From: Micromonospora sonchi
GTDB lineage: Bacteria; Actinomycetota; Actinomycetes; Mycobacteriales; Micromonosporaceae
Direction of reading: 5' to 3'
Length of the DNA stretch: 64,000 nucleotides
NCBI RefSeq assembly: GCF_014646235.1
Contig: NZ_BMNB01000009.1
Coordinates: 124,001 to 188,000, forward strand
Shown piece after piece: positions 31,958-40,219 of the stretch (positions are counted from its first letter, which is position 1; each line of letters opens with the position of its first letter). The notes under the pieces are model-generated. The model saw only the letters and a list, made by a program, of their open reading frames with translations, did no database searches and was not told the origin of the DNA. Both the position numbers and the translations under genes were made by a program.

Positions 31958-32030
31958 GGAAGGGCCCCCTTTTAACGCCTCGTGTATAGCAGGGGCCCCT
32001 TGTTAACAGTCTCTGTTGACAAGGGGCCCC
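31958..32030. repeat. Family A dimer, copy 3, with an added 18-bp hairpin
   Basis: Units at 31958-31979 and 31989-32010 keep the 22-9-22 layout. Unlike the other copies, the second unit continues into its own inverted copy: GGGGCCCCTTGTTAACAG (31992-32009) pairs with 32013-32030 around a 3-nt TCT loop, with one G-T pair. It follows the gltD stop and probably ends gltBD transcription. Confidence 0.85.
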
Positions 32031-32118
32031 GGCCGACTGCGAGCGCGCACCCTGACCCGTCGACCAGGCTGAGCGGACACGTCGGGTTCGGACACTGTGC
32101 CGCTGCCGCGGCGTCCGT

Positions 32119-32124
32119 TAGGGT
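32119..32124 (+). promoter_or_regulatory. Candidate -10 box for the FtsK-like operon
   Basis: TAGGGT (32119-32124) fits TANNNT. Transcription would start near 32131, which favours the downstream TTG 32166 over GTG 32097 as start of the ATPase gene. No good -35 is seen. Confidence 0.35.
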
Positions 32125-32165
32125 TCTGTGCGGACCAGGCGGCGCTCGGCGGTGGGGGGCAGAGG

Positions 32166-34733
32166 TTGGGCAGGCTCGCGTCGGCGTACGGGCATGCGAT
32201 TGCCGCTCACCACGCGGCCCGGGCACACCTCGACGCGGCCCGCGACGTGTTGCGCACGGCCGGCGTCCCGGACGCCCCGGGCCCCGACCCCGAGATCATC
32301 GCGCGGCTGGCCCGGGTGGGTGACGCGCTGGCCACCCCCGTGCCCGGAACCCCGCTGGCCCGTCAGCCGGTGCCGGTACGCGTCGGCGTCGCCGTCACCC
32401 CCGGCGGCGGGTTCCCCGTCCTGCTCCCGCTCGGCGGCGGGCACCATCTGGCGGTCGACGCCGACGGCCGCGAGCCGGCGGTGGCGGCGCTGCTGCGGGC
32501 CCTGGTGCTGCGGCTGCTGGCCATCGCCCCGCCCGGCGGCGTACGGGTGGTCGGGCTGGACACCGCCGCCCTCGGTGCCACCTTCGGGCCGCTGCGCCCG
32601 CTGCTCGATACGGGCGTCATCGAAGCTCCGGCCACCACCGAGGCGGAGGTCGCCGCCGCCCTCGACGCGGCGGAACGGCACACCCGCGCCGCCCACCAGG
32701 CCGACCGCCCGGACCAGGAACTCCTCGTGCTCGTCGCCACCGCCAGCCCGCCGCCCCGGGAGGCGGCCCGCCTCGCCGCGCTCACCCACGCCGGCCCCGC
32801 GGCGGCGGTCTGCGTCCTGGTCGCCGGCTGGCCGTCCGGCACGTCCACCGATCCGGCTCCCCGGCTGGGCGCCACCACCATGCTGCGGATGACCGGCCCC
32901 CACGCCCACGTCGGCGACCCGCCCGCCGCGCCGTTCAGCACCGACGGCAGCGGTCTCGCCGCGCCGGTGCTGCTCGACGGGGACCCCCCGTCGACCTCGG
33001 TCGCCGCCCTCGCCCAACACCTCGGGCAGGCCGCGCGGCGCGACGGTACGGTCGACTTCGCCGACCTGCTGCCCGGGCAGCGCTGGGCCGGCTCGGCCCG
33101 TGCCGGGCTGCGGACCGTGGTGGGTCGGGCCGGGCGGGACACCTTTGCCATGGCCTTCGACGACGCCACCCCGCACTGGCTGGTCGGTGGGCGTACCGGC
33201 GCCGGCAAGACGGTCTTCCTGCTCGACGTCCTCTACGGGCTGGCCGCCCGCTACTCGCCGACCGAGTTGCAGCTCTACCTGCTCGACTTCAAGGAGGGGG
33301 TGAGCTTCACCGAGTTCGTCCCCACCGGCCGGGACCCGTCCTGGCTGCCGCACGCCCGCGCCGTCGGGATCGAGAGCGACCGCGAGTACGGCGTGGCCGT
33401 GCTGCGCGAGCTGCGCCGCGAACTGAACCGGCGGGCCACCGCGCTCAAGCGGCACGGCGTCACCAAGCTCGCCGACCTGCCCGCCGACACTGCCGTGCCG
33501 CGCATCGTCGCGGTGATCGACGAGTTCCAGGTGCTGCTCGCCGGTAACGACCCGATCGCCCGTGAATCGGTGAACCTGCTGGAGGAGTTGGCCCGCAAGG
33601 GCCGCTCGTACGGCGTACACCTGGTGCTGGCCAGCCAGAGCACGACGGGCATCGAGGCGCTCTACGGCCGCGCCGAGGCGGTCTTCGGGCAGTTCGCGCT
33701 GCGGGTGGCGCTGCCCGGCGGCGGGGGAGTGCTCGACCAGCTCAACGACGCGGCGGCCACCCTGCCGGTCGGCTCGGCCGTGGTCAACACCGCCGCCGGC
33801 GTGCCCGGCGCGAACACCGTGATCCGCTTCCCGGACGTCTCCGCCGCCGCCGGTGAGCTGACCCGGCTGCGGCACGAGCTGTGGCAGGCCCGCCCGGCCG
33901 GCTCCCGGTCGCCGTCGGTGTTCCGGGGGTACGACACGGCCCGCGTCGAGGACGACTCCACCTTCACCGGGCTGCGTCCGGGTGGCCGGCGTCCCCTCGC
34001 GCTGGTCGGCCGGACGGTCGACGTGGACGGCACCAGCGCGCTGTTCATCATGGACACCGCCCCCGGCCGGCACCTGGCCGTGGTGGGCACCTCCGCCGTC
34101 GGCGCCGAGGTGCTGCGCGCCGCGACGCTGAGCCTGGCCCGGCAGCACGCCCCGGGCGAGGCGGCCTTCCTGCTCGCCCCCCTGGTTGCCGCCGCCGACC
34201 CGGCCGCCGACGACACCGCCGCCGCCCTGGCCGCCGCCGGTCACCTGGTCGAGCGCCTCGACACCGTCGCCCTGCGGGCCAACCTCGGCCTGCTCGCCAG
34301 CACGTCGGCGGGCCGCACCTCCGGGTCCGCCGCGGCCGCCGACTCGTCGGGGCGTACCTACCTGGTGGTCTTCGGGATGGACGCCGCCGCCGGGCTGCTC
34401 GCCGAGAGCGATCCGTCGACCTTCCGCTCCGGCCACGACGACCTGCGCACCCTGCTGCGTCAGGGCCCCGGCCACGGGGTGCATCTGCTCGGCTGGTGGC
34501 GCGGGCTGCGCCGGCTCGCCGACGACCTCGGCGGCACCCAGAACCGCGACGACGTCGCCTGCCTGGTCGCGTTGAACGTGCCCGGCGCCGACCTGGGTCT
34601 GCACCTGGGCGTGCACGACCTGGCGTACACGCCCCGCGCCGACCGGGCGCTGCTGGTCGACCGGCACGACCAGCGGGTCAAACTGATCGTGCCGTTCGCT
34701 CGGGACGGGCACACCTCCGACGGGCAGGAGTGA
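32166..34733 (+). CDS. FtsK/SpoIIIE (EccC-like) multi-domain ATPase
   Basis: About 855 residues with three apparent RecA-like modules. The first (about 90-230) is degenerate, with HHLAVDADGREPAVAALLRAL but no P-loop. The central one is a real FtsK domain with Walker A GGRTGAGKT at 341-349, LLDFKEGVSF, and Walker B IVAVIDEF at 447-453 followed by GVHLVLASQST. The third (about 620-800) lacks a P-loop. A tandem ATPase series with one intact site recalls EccC and the large FtsK-like proteins of actinobacteria; no membrane segment is visible. TTG 32166 with GGGGGG upstream is preferred, GTG 32097 possible. It leads a group with a coiled-coil membrane protein and a small helical protein. Role unknown: DNA pumping or protein export. 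Confidence 0.88.
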   Translation: MGRLASAYGHAIAAHHAARAHLDAARDVLRTAGVPDAPGPDPEIIARLARVGDALATPVPGTPLARQPVPVRVGVAVTPGGGFPVLLPLGGGHHLAVDADGREPAVAALLRALVLRLLAIAPPGGVRVVGLDTAALGATFGPLRPLLDTGVIEAPATTEAEVAAALDAAERHTRAAHQADRPDQELLVLVATASPPPREAARLAALTHAGPAAAVCVLVAGWPSGTSTDPAPRLGATTMLRMTGPHAHVGDPPAAPFSTDGSGLAAPVLLDGDPPSTSVAALAQHLGQAARRDGTVDFADLLPGQRWAGSARAGLRTVVGRAGRDTFAMAFDDATPHWLVGGRTGAGKTVFLLDVLYGLAARYSPTELQLYLLDFKEGVSFTEFVPTGRDPSWLPHARAVGIESDREYGVAVLRELRRELNRRATALKRHGVTKLADLPADTAVPRIVAVIDEFQVLLAGNDPIARESVNLLEELARKGRSYGVHLVLASQSTTGIEALYGRAEAVFGQFALRVALPGGGGVLDQLNDAAATLPVGSAVVNTAAGVPGANTVIRFPDVSAAAGELTRLRHELWQARPAGSRSPSVFRGYDTARVEDDSTFTGLRPGGRRPLALVGRTVDVDGTSALFIMDTAPGRHLAVVGTSAVGAEVLRAATLSLARQHAPGEAAFLLAPLVAAADPAADDTAAALAAAGHLVERLDTVALRANLGLLASTSAGRTSGSAAAADSSGRTYLVVFGMDAAAGLLAESDPSTFRSGHDDLRTLLRQGPGHGVHLLGWWRGLRRLADDLGGTQNRDDVACLVALNVPGADLGLHLGVHDLAYTPRADRALLVDRHDQRVKLIVPFARDGHTSDGQE

Positions 34734-34735
34734 GC

Positions 34736-35557
34736 GTGTCCACCTTCGACGAGTACGCCGCGCTGGCCCGTCACCTCTCCAACCAGCAGCGCGCCGGCGA
34801 GCAGGGCGCCGCCGCCGAGGCGGAACGCCGACGCGACCTGCACGCCGCCGTCGAATACCTGGACGGGCGGCTCGTCGCCCAGGGCCAGCGCCTCGACCAC
34901 CTCGGCCGCACGATCGGGATATCCCCGGGTACGCCTGCCCCGCCGGTCTCCGGCCCGCCGGGCGCACCCCCTCCGGTGTCGGGGGCACCGGTGTCCGGGG
35001 TGCCGACGTCGGGGGTGCCGGTGTCGGGGCCGCCGGGTGTCGGGGCGTACGGTCAGCCGGGGGTTGGGGAGACGGAGCGGGCGTTGCCGGTGGCGGTGAG
35101 CGCGATGGCGGCCGGGGTGCCGGCCCAGCGCGCCGGCCAGGTCGACCCGGCGACGGAGTTGGAGTTGGCGCGGCGCTGGGCCGACGAGGCCGACCGGCAC
35201 GCGCAGCAGGCGGAGTTGCTCGCTCAGCGGCCGGCCCTGCTACCGACCTGGTCGCCGATGGCCCGTGCGGTCGCCGTCTACCTCGGCTGCGCCGGCGTCT
35301 CGGTGGTGCTCATGCTGCTCATGGTGCTCGCCTCCGGCGTCGGGGTGGTCGACGGCTTCACCCTCTACGCCTGGATGTGCGCCGGCCTGCCCGCCGTCTC
35401 GCTGATCGGCGGCTGGCTGGTGCTCGGTCGCTGGGGTCGGCCCGCCGTGGGTGCTGCCACTCCGCCCCGTCACCCGGTGCTCGGCTTCCTGCTCTGCTTC
35501 CTGGCTGTCCCGCTGGCCTACTGCGGCTACCTCCTGCTCTTCCGCGCCCTGCGCTGA
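34736..35557 (+). CDS. Coiled-coil and proline-rich membrane protein
   Basis: A 273-residue protein from GTG 34736, only 2 bp after the ATPase stop, so the two are surely co-expressed. Residues 1-60 form a charged helix (YAALARHLSNQQRAGEQ...), 62-105 are a low-complexity P/G/V/S linker with repeats such as SGVPVSGPPGV, 135-165 a second charged helix (ELELARRWADEADRHAQQ), and the last 100 residues have three membrane helices. It could be the membrane anchor for the upstream ATPase, which lacks membrane segments; this is inference from order. Confidence 0.85.
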   Translation: MSTFDEYAALARHLSNQQRAGEQGAAAEAERRRDLHAAVEYLDGRLVAQGQRLDHLGRTIGISPGTPAPPVSGPPGAPPPVSGAPVSGVPTSGVPVSGPPGVGAYGQPGVGETERALPVAVSAMAAGVPAQRAGQVDPATELELARRWADEADRHAQQAELLAQRPALLPTWSPMARAVAVYLGCAGVSVVLMLLMVLASGVGVVDGFTLYAWMCAGLPAVSLIGGWLVLGRWGRPAVGAATPPRHPVLGFLLCFLAVPLAYCGYLLLFRALR

Positions 35558-35624
35558 GACTGCCGGGCGGCGTGTGGGCGGCGACCGTTGCAACCGCCGC
35601 TTGAATCCGCCCTGGGGGCGCTTT

Positions 35625-35650
35625 CGCACCAAGATCCACGTCTTGGTGCG
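35625..35650. terminator. Perfect 10-bp hairpin
   Basis: CGCACCAAGA (35625-35634) and TCTTGGTGCG (35641-35650) pair perfectly around TCCACG. It lies between the coiled-coil membrane gene and the small helical protein gene, and could end or attenuate the first transcript. A TACCCT box (35674-35679) downstream may restart transcription. Confidence 0.5.
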
Positions 35651-35743
35651 TCGCGGGGGAGGGCGAATCTCAGTACCCTCCTGTGTGGTCGCCGCTTGTG
35701 CGGGAGTGGGGACTTTGCGTGCCGGTGGCTTGGGGGAGGGCGT

Positions 35744-36007
35744 GTGAGTGCAGCGGAGATGATCGCCAGGCTGGCGGCAGCCGCGCAGAAGCTGGAAGAG
35801 GCGAAGGCGAAGACAGCCGCCGCCGCCCAGGACGTGGCCGAGGCACGCCAACTCGTCGCGGGGGCGTTGCAGGGCGCTGCCGCCGGCCCGCTGATCGGCA
35901 TGATCGATTCCTATCGGCAGGCGCTGGCGCAGGCGGCCCAGGGCAATGAGCCCGCCAAGCAGCAAGTCCAGGAAACGATCACCAAGGTCCGCGCGCTGGG
36001 AAACTGA
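35744..36007 (+). CDS. Small helical protein, WXG100-sized (DUF6244-like)
   Basis: An 87-residue, almost wholly helical protein from GTG 35744, with GGGGGAGGG a few nt upstream. The first half is an Ala/Lys/Glu amphipathic helix (AARLAAAAQKLEEAKAKTAA from about residue 6) and the second half another helix after AAAGPLIG, giving a helix-turn-helix hairpin like WXG100 proteins but without a WXG turn. The resemblance to the actinobacterial DUF6244 group is from memory. Next to an EccC/FtsK-like ATPase this suggests a secreted or complex-forming partner; the next gene follows after 9 bp. Confidence 0.8.
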   Translation: MSAAEMIARLAAAAQKLEEAKAKTAAAAQDVAEARQLVAGALQGAAAGPLIGMIDSYRQALAQAAQGNEPAKQQVQETITKVRALGN

Positions 36008-36016
36008 GGAGGCGGC

Positions 36017-36439
36017 ATGCGCGACGGCGGGGTGTTGGACGGGTTCCACATCGGGCATGTGCCCGCCGAGGCGGGCGAGGAGGTCTCCGACTTCGCCAGC
36101 GAGTGGGAGGATGTCCACTTCGCCTCGCGGGTGTGGGAACGGCAGACCGACGGCGGCTACCGGGCTGACCTGCGGGTTCATGTGCTGCGCGGAGAGCGAC
36201 TGACGGACCTTGAAGCCCTGCGCGCCTTCCTCGTCGACTACCACGAACGTGACGCCGAGGCCTGGACCCTGCGCGACTTCTGCCATGGCGCCGCCACCGG
36301 GCTTCGGGACGAGAGCCAAGCCTTCTGGCTGGCTTCCCCGGGCGTAGGTGTGAGCGTACTGATCGATTCGGAACACCTCGACGGCGAAGACCTCATGTCG
36401 GTTTCCCTCGCCGTGGTGCCGGCCCCGAGCGAGAACTGA
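36017..36439 (+). CDS. Acidic hypothetical protein paired with the small helical protein
   Basis: A 140-residue acidic protein from ATG 36017 with GAGGAGGCGG just upstream, 9 bp after the helical protein. Features include EEVSDFASEWEDVHFASRVW, many Asp/Glu, and a C-terminal strand-rich part with VGVSVLIDSEHLDGED. No signal peptide or membrane helix. I do not recognise the family. Its pairing with a WXG100-sized gene suggests a partner, chaperone or immunity-like role, but nothing in the sequence proves it. Confidence 0.8.
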   Translation: MRDGGVLDGFHIGHVPAEAGEEVSDFASEWEDVHFASRVWERQTDGGYRADLRVHVLRGERLTDLEALRAFLVDYHERDAEAWTLRDFCHGAATGLRDESQAFWLASPGVGVSVLIDSEHLDGEDLMSVSLAVVPAPSEN

Positions 36440-36847
36440 TCACTCGGCTCAGCCGTCCAGGCAAGACAGCCAAGCCCTCCGTCAACGCTGCCCCATGTTG
36501 CCGCCTCATGTTCCGGAGTTGTTCCGGAAAGTAGCTGAGCAGCGATCCGCCGCTACCTCCGTCTGGTGGAGACGAGTGGCATCCCGGAAACATAACCGCA
36601 CCTCAGCGTCGCTGTGAGCGTATCCATCGCCTCCTTTGTCGTCCGGAAAGCTTCCGGAACTCATTGACGCCTCTGAATTATCGCTGTGATAATTCGGTCC
36701 ACCACGGCCGATGTGAGGCGCTTGGTCAAGGTATGGGGCGCCCCCGCTCACACCCGCATGTCCGGACCGTACTACCGCACTTTCCGCGCCCCGGCCCGAC
36801 GGCCGACACCACCAGGTCGGCATCCACGACCCAAGGAGGGAAGCTCT
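36440..36847. promoter_or_regulatory. Intergenic region with CCGGAA motifs and an AT-rich palindrome
   Basis: About 400 bp with no credible gene. It contains several TTCCGGAA-type words (GTTCCGGAGTTGTTCCGGAA near 36510-36530, CCCGGAAA near 36585, GTCCGGAAAGCTTCCGGAAC near 36641-36660). It also has a perfect palindrome GAATTATC-GCTGT-GATAATTC at 36675-36695. All lie upstream of the secreted esterase gene and look like regulator binding sites. Confidence 0.5.
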
Positions 36848-37897
36848 ATGTTCGGCAAACTCGACAAGCCTCGGCCACCGACCGCTCCCGGTCGGCTCAG
36901 CCACATCGTCCGGCTGGCCGTCATCGCCACCACCGTGGCGATGGGCGGCGTCGCCATCGCGGTCGTCGCGACTCCGTCCAGCGCCGCCGCCTGCAACGGT
37001 TACGTCGGACTGACCTTCGACGACGGGCCGACCGGCAGCACCAGCGCACTGCTGTCCGTGCTGCGCAACAACGGCGTACGGGCCACGATGTTCAACGTCG
37101 GGCAGAACGTCCAGAACAACCGGTCGGCGGCGCAGGCACAGGTCTCGGCCGGCATGTGGATCGGCAACCACAGCTGGAACCACGCCCATATGACCTCGAT
37201 GAGTCAGAGCCAGATGCAGTCCGACCTGTCCCAGACGAATTCGGCGATCCAGTCGGCGACCGGCGTTCGGCCGCAGCTCTTCCGGCCGCCGTACGGGGAG
37301 ACGAACTCCACGCTCCAGTCCGTCGCCTCGTCGCTCGGCCTGCGTCAGGTGATCTGGGACGTGGACTCCCAGGACTGGAACGGCGCCAGTGTCAGTCAGA
37401 TCGTCTCCAACGCCAGCCGACTCCAGGCCGGCCAGGTCATCCTGATGCACGACGGAATCCAGAACACCCGCGACGCGATCCCGCAGATCATGGCCAACCT
37501 CACCAGCCGCAACCTGTGCCCCGGCATGATCTCGCCGTCCACCGGCCGAGCGGTGGCCCCCGACGGCAGCACACCGCCCACGACCCCGCCCAGCGGCAAC
37601 CCCACCACCCCGCCACCCGGCGGCGGGTGCAGCACGTCGGTGACGCCCGGCACGGTCTGGGGCGACCGGTACAACACCACGGTGACGGTCAGCGGCGCCA
37701 ACAGTTGGACCGTGGTGGTGGCCGTCACCGCGCCACAGTCGATCACCACCACGTGGAGCGGCAACGCCAGCCTGAGCAACAACAACACCGTGCTGACGAT
37801 GCGCTCCAACGGCAGCGGCAACGCCTTCGGCTTCACCACGATGATGAACGGCAACTCCGGCGCCCGACCACAGGTCAGGTCCTGCACCGCCGGCTGA
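36848..37897 (+). CDS. Secreted acetylxylan esterase, CE4 polysaccharide deacetylase with CBM2
   Basis: A 349-residue secreted enzyme that removes acetyl groups from xylan or a related polymer. Residues 1-48 are a signal peptide, with cleavage near SSAAA/CNG. The CE4 domain shows all motifs: TFDDGP (56-61), HSWNH (metal ligands), RPPYGE, DVDSQDWN and ILMHDG. The arrangement CNGYVGLTFDDGP to GMISPSTGRAVAPDG closely resembles Streptomyces AxeA as I recall it. A Pro/Thr linker leads to a C-terminal carbohydrate-binding module 2 (CSTSVTPGTVWGDRYNTTV, ending in a second Cys). ATG 36848 has AAGGAGGGAAG upstream. A perfect hairpin follows. Confidence 0.93.
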   Translation: MFGKLDKPRPPTAPGRLSHIVRLAVIATTVAMGGVAIAVVATPSSAAACNGYVGLTFDDGPTGSTSALLSVLRNNGVRATMFNVGQNVQNNRSAAQAQVSAGMWIGNHSWNHAHMTSMSQSQMQSDLSQTNSAIQSATGVRPQLFRPPYGETNSTLQSVASSLGLRQVIWDVDSQDWNGASVSQIVSNASRLQAGQVILMHDGIQNTRDAIPQIMANLTSRNLCPGMISPSTGRAVAPDGSTPPTTPPSGNPTTPPPGGGCSTSVTPGTVWGDRYNTTVTVSGANSWTVVVAVTAPQSITTTWSGNASLSNNNTVLTMRSNGSGNAFGFTTMMNGNSGARPQVRSCTAG

Positions 37898-37921
37898 CAC
37901 CCCGCCAATCCGAGCTGCTGT

Positions 37922-37956
37922 GTCAGGCGACGAGTGCCAGAGCCTCGTCGCCTGAC
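37922..37956. terminator. Perfect 13-bp hairpin terminator
   Basis: GTCAGGCGACGAG (37922-37934) and CTCGTCGCCTGAC (37944-37956) pair perfectly around a 9-nt loop, between the esterase gene and a convergent minus-strand gene. Confidence 0.75.
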
Positions 37957-37989
37957 GCGCCATGGCACCGTCAGGCCAGGGCGGTGCCG

Positions 37990-38244
37990 TCAGCGGGAGC
38001 GGACCGGTACCCAGTCGGTGAACCGTTGGTGCAGGTTCGCCGGGTAGGTGTCCGGGTTGAGTTGGGCGAGTTGTTCGGCGGCCTCTTCGCGGAGCGTGAC
38101 CAGGTGGACCAGGAGGCCCGGCATGTTCCCCCGATATTCGGCGAGCAGGCGCAGCTTGGCGGGGGAACAGGGCCAGGCACTGCCGCAGGCGTGGCAGCGC
38201 CACGTCGGGCGGGACGGGACGTGATCGCGCCGGCGCCGGCTCAT
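37990..38244 (-). CDS. Small cysteine-containing protein
   Basis: An 84-residue basic protein from ATG 38244, overlapping the stop of the upstream gene as ATGA. It has WRCHACGSAWPCSPAK, which could hold a metal through three Cys and one His, then a helical part ending in RFTDWVPVR. Proteins like this are often found beside XRE/DUF397 pairs in actinomycetes, as here; their role is not known. No confident family name. Confidence 0.7.
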   Translation of the reverse strand: MSRRRRDHVPSRPTWRCHACGSAWPCSPAKLRLLAEYRGNMPGLLVHLVTLREEAAEQLAQLNPDTYPANLHQRFTDWVPVRSR

Positions 38245-38633
38245 CGGTCGCCCTTCGTCGTGTCGCGTCGGTTGTGGGTGCGACCGCTGCCCGGCTCGGG
38301 TACGCGTCGCATGCCGTCGGGTCGCACGAACAGCTCACGCCGGTCGACCGCGTCGCCGTGCTTGTCTAGTTGGTACGCCTGGATCCACGTCCACTCGTAG
38401 TAGGTGTGCCGGTCGGTCAGCTCGCGGATCACCCGTACGACGATCGGTTTGGCGAACTGCGGTGACGCCTCGCGGGTCAGCAGGTACACGCCGGGCGCGA
38501 CCCGGGGGGTTCCGTCCGCGCGCCGACCGGGGATCGCGGCGGGTGGACGGTTCGCCCAGCGCGACGCGGGCACCGCGTTCGCGGTCCTCCCTGCGGAGGC
38601 GGGCATGGCGTTCGGGTTCCTCGGCGTGGGCAC
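38241..38633 (-). CDS. Hypothetical protein next to XRE/DUF397
   Basis: A 130-residue basic protein. GTG 38633 is chosen because GGAAGGAG lies about 6 nt upstream; a longer frame exists but is antisense to the XRE gene. Residues 1-50 are Ala/Pro/Arg-rich. The middle GVYLLTREASPQFAKPIVVRVIRELTDRHTYYEWTWIQAY looks folded, ending LFVRPDGMRRVP. It is divergent from the XRE gene (68 bp apart) and coupled to the small Cys protein. Function unknown. Confidence 0.7.
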   Translation of the reverse strand: MPTPRNPNAMPASAGRTANAVPASRWANRPPAAIPGRRADGTPRVAPGVYLLTREASPQFAKPIVVRVIRELTDRHTYYEWTWIQAYQLDKHGDAVDRRELFVRPDGMRRVPEPGSGRTHNRRDTTKGDR

Positions 38634-38701
38634 GGGCGTCTCCTTCCGGTGGGTGAGGTGGGACGGGGGTCGCTGCGGTTGCTCGCCCGGCAGCGACCCC
38701 C

Positions 38702-39533
38702 GTGACGTACGCGCCCACCGGGTCGGGGGGAATCGACCTCCACCGTCGAGTACCTGCTTCGTGAGCTGAGGCGACGCCGAGGGGTTGCCGGCCTGACCCA
38801 GGCCCAACTCGGCGAGCTGGTCTTCTGCTCGGACTCCCAGGCCAGCGCGATCGAGACCGGCACCAAGGCACCGAACCCGCCCTACCTCACCGCCGTCGAC
38901 AAGGCCCTGAACACCGGCGGCCAATTCGCGACCCTCTGGGAGGAACTGGTCAAGGACGACGACGCCCCGGTCTGGCTGCGCGAATGGCTAGGACAGATTG
39001 AGCGGGAAGCAACCGCGCTGCGCTGGTACGAGCACTCCTTCGTGCCCGGACTCCTGCAAACCGAGGCGTACGCCCGTGCGACCTTCCGTGCGGCGGGTAC
39101 GCCGCTGTCTCAGTTGGACCAGCGAGTCGCGGCGCGGATGCAGCGGCAGGCGGTGCTTGACCGTGACCCGAGTCCGCGGCTCTTCGTGGTGCTGGACGAG
39201 ATGGTTCTCCGGCGGCAGTGCGGCGGCCCCGACGTCATGGCTGAGCAGGTCGAACACCCGCTGAGCTGCGCCGAACAGCCGCATATCCGGATGCAGATCG
39301 TGCCGCTGTCCGCCGGCATCTACTCAGGGTTGGCCGGGGCGTTCATCCTGGCTGACCTACCCGACGGGTCGCGCGCCGGGTGCACGGACCATCAGTTGGA
39401 GTCGCAGACCACCGGGCAGCCCGACCCCGTTGCTCGTCTGGCATTGATCTGGGACGCGGTCCGAGCTCAGGCTCTCCCGTTGGGGCAGTCGCTCGACGTG
39501 CTCAAGGAGGCGGCGAAGACATGGACCAACTGA
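38702..39533 (+). CDS. XRE-family regulator with DUF5753, start disrupted
   Basis: The frame reading EYLLRELRRRRGVAGLTQAQ and SDSQASAIETGTKAP (an XRE helix-turn-helix) and then a DUF5753 region (WYEHSFVPGLLQTEAYARA to ILADLPDGS) is open from 38706 to the stop at 39533. It has no ATG, GTG or TTG before the helix-turn-helix; the first GTG in frame is 39042, inside DUF5753. GTG 38702 is one frame off. Removing one base from the run of six G at 38725-38730 would join it, giving a start MTYAPTGSGESTS. So this is either a frameshifted gene, a rare start codon, or a sequence error. It overlaps the DUF397 gene by 13 bp. Confidence 0.75.
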
Positions 39534-39715
39534 CCGGTGCGCGCTGGCGCACGTCGTCCCGCTCGTCTTCCAACGGTGGTGCCTGTGTGGAGGTCGCCGA
39601 CAACCTGCCCGGCGTCGTCGGCGTACGCGATTCGGAGGACCCGACCGGGCCGGCGCTGACCTTCACCCCGACCGCCTGGCGGGCCTTCGTCGCCGGGGTC
39701 ACCGAACGGCCATGA
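39521..39715 (+). CDS. DUF397 domain protein
   Basis: A 64-residue DUF397 protein: ARWRTSSRSSSNGGACVEVAD, VVGVRDSEDPTGPALTF, WRAFVAGV are the family's conserved blocks. ATG 39521 overlaps the end of the XRE gene and has AAGGAGG at 39505-39511. XRE (DUF5753)-DUF397 pairs are very abundant in actinomycetes and act as regulator and small antagonist in the cases studied, with toxin-antitoxin-like behaviour proposed for some. Confidence 0.92.
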   Translation: MDQLTGARWRTSSRSSSNGGACVEVADNLPGVVGVRDSEDPTGPALTFTPTAWRAFVAGVTERP

Positions 39716-39756
39716 CACGTAAACCGTCCAGCTGTTGGGCGACAGCCTTCGTAGCC

Positions 39757-40219
39757 TCAGGGTAGTCGCCGGACGACGGGGCGGAGCGCTGTGACCAGGA
39801 GGCTCAGGTCGGCCGTGGCGAGGTGTTGCTGGCAGGCAGCGATGTTCGCTTCCGCGTTCAACTCCGACCAGTCGAGCAGGTAACCGGCCGCTGCCGCGAG
39901 TTGGCGCAGAAATGCGCGGACCGTACGTCCATTGCCCTCGCGGAAAGGATGGCAGACATTCAGTTCGCGCACCAGGCTTGCTGATGTCCACCGTCCTGGT
40001 TTGTCCGGCCCACGGATAGACGTCAGAGAAAAGATGCTGGTGAAAATCTTGTAGATGTCCCAGCGCGTAGTTGCCCGGGATGATCATCCGGGAGGCTTGG
40101 ACCTCGCGGATGGAGGCCAGTCTGGACTCGACCTCGGCCAGTTGGTGTGCGTCGTAGATGTCGAGTTTGTTCTGTAGGCAGTTCGTGCCTGGCCAGCAGT
40201 AGGGGTCAGTCTCGGTCAC
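39757..40219 (-). pseudogene. Fic-family toxin, internally deleted and frameshifted
   Basis: From GTG 40219 the frame reads a normal Fic N-terminus (NKLDIYDAHQLAEVESRLAS, then FHQHLFSDVYPWAGQTRTVD), but after ISKPG it leaves the family. The catalytic motif HPFREGNGRT and the C-terminal FLRQLAAAAGYLLDW lie in another frame that ends at 39757. In complete Fic proteins about 60-70 residues separate these two blocks; here they almost touch, so there is an internal deletion as well as a shift. Fic enzymes AMPylate target proteins. The gene overlaps its Panacea partner by 14 bp, so this is the decayed toxin of a toxin-antitoxin pair. Confidence 0.85.

Noticed and set aside
36506..38338. A 610-codon minus-strand frame across the esterase gene
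   Set aside because: It is antisense to a protein with all CE4 motifs and has no recognisable domain.
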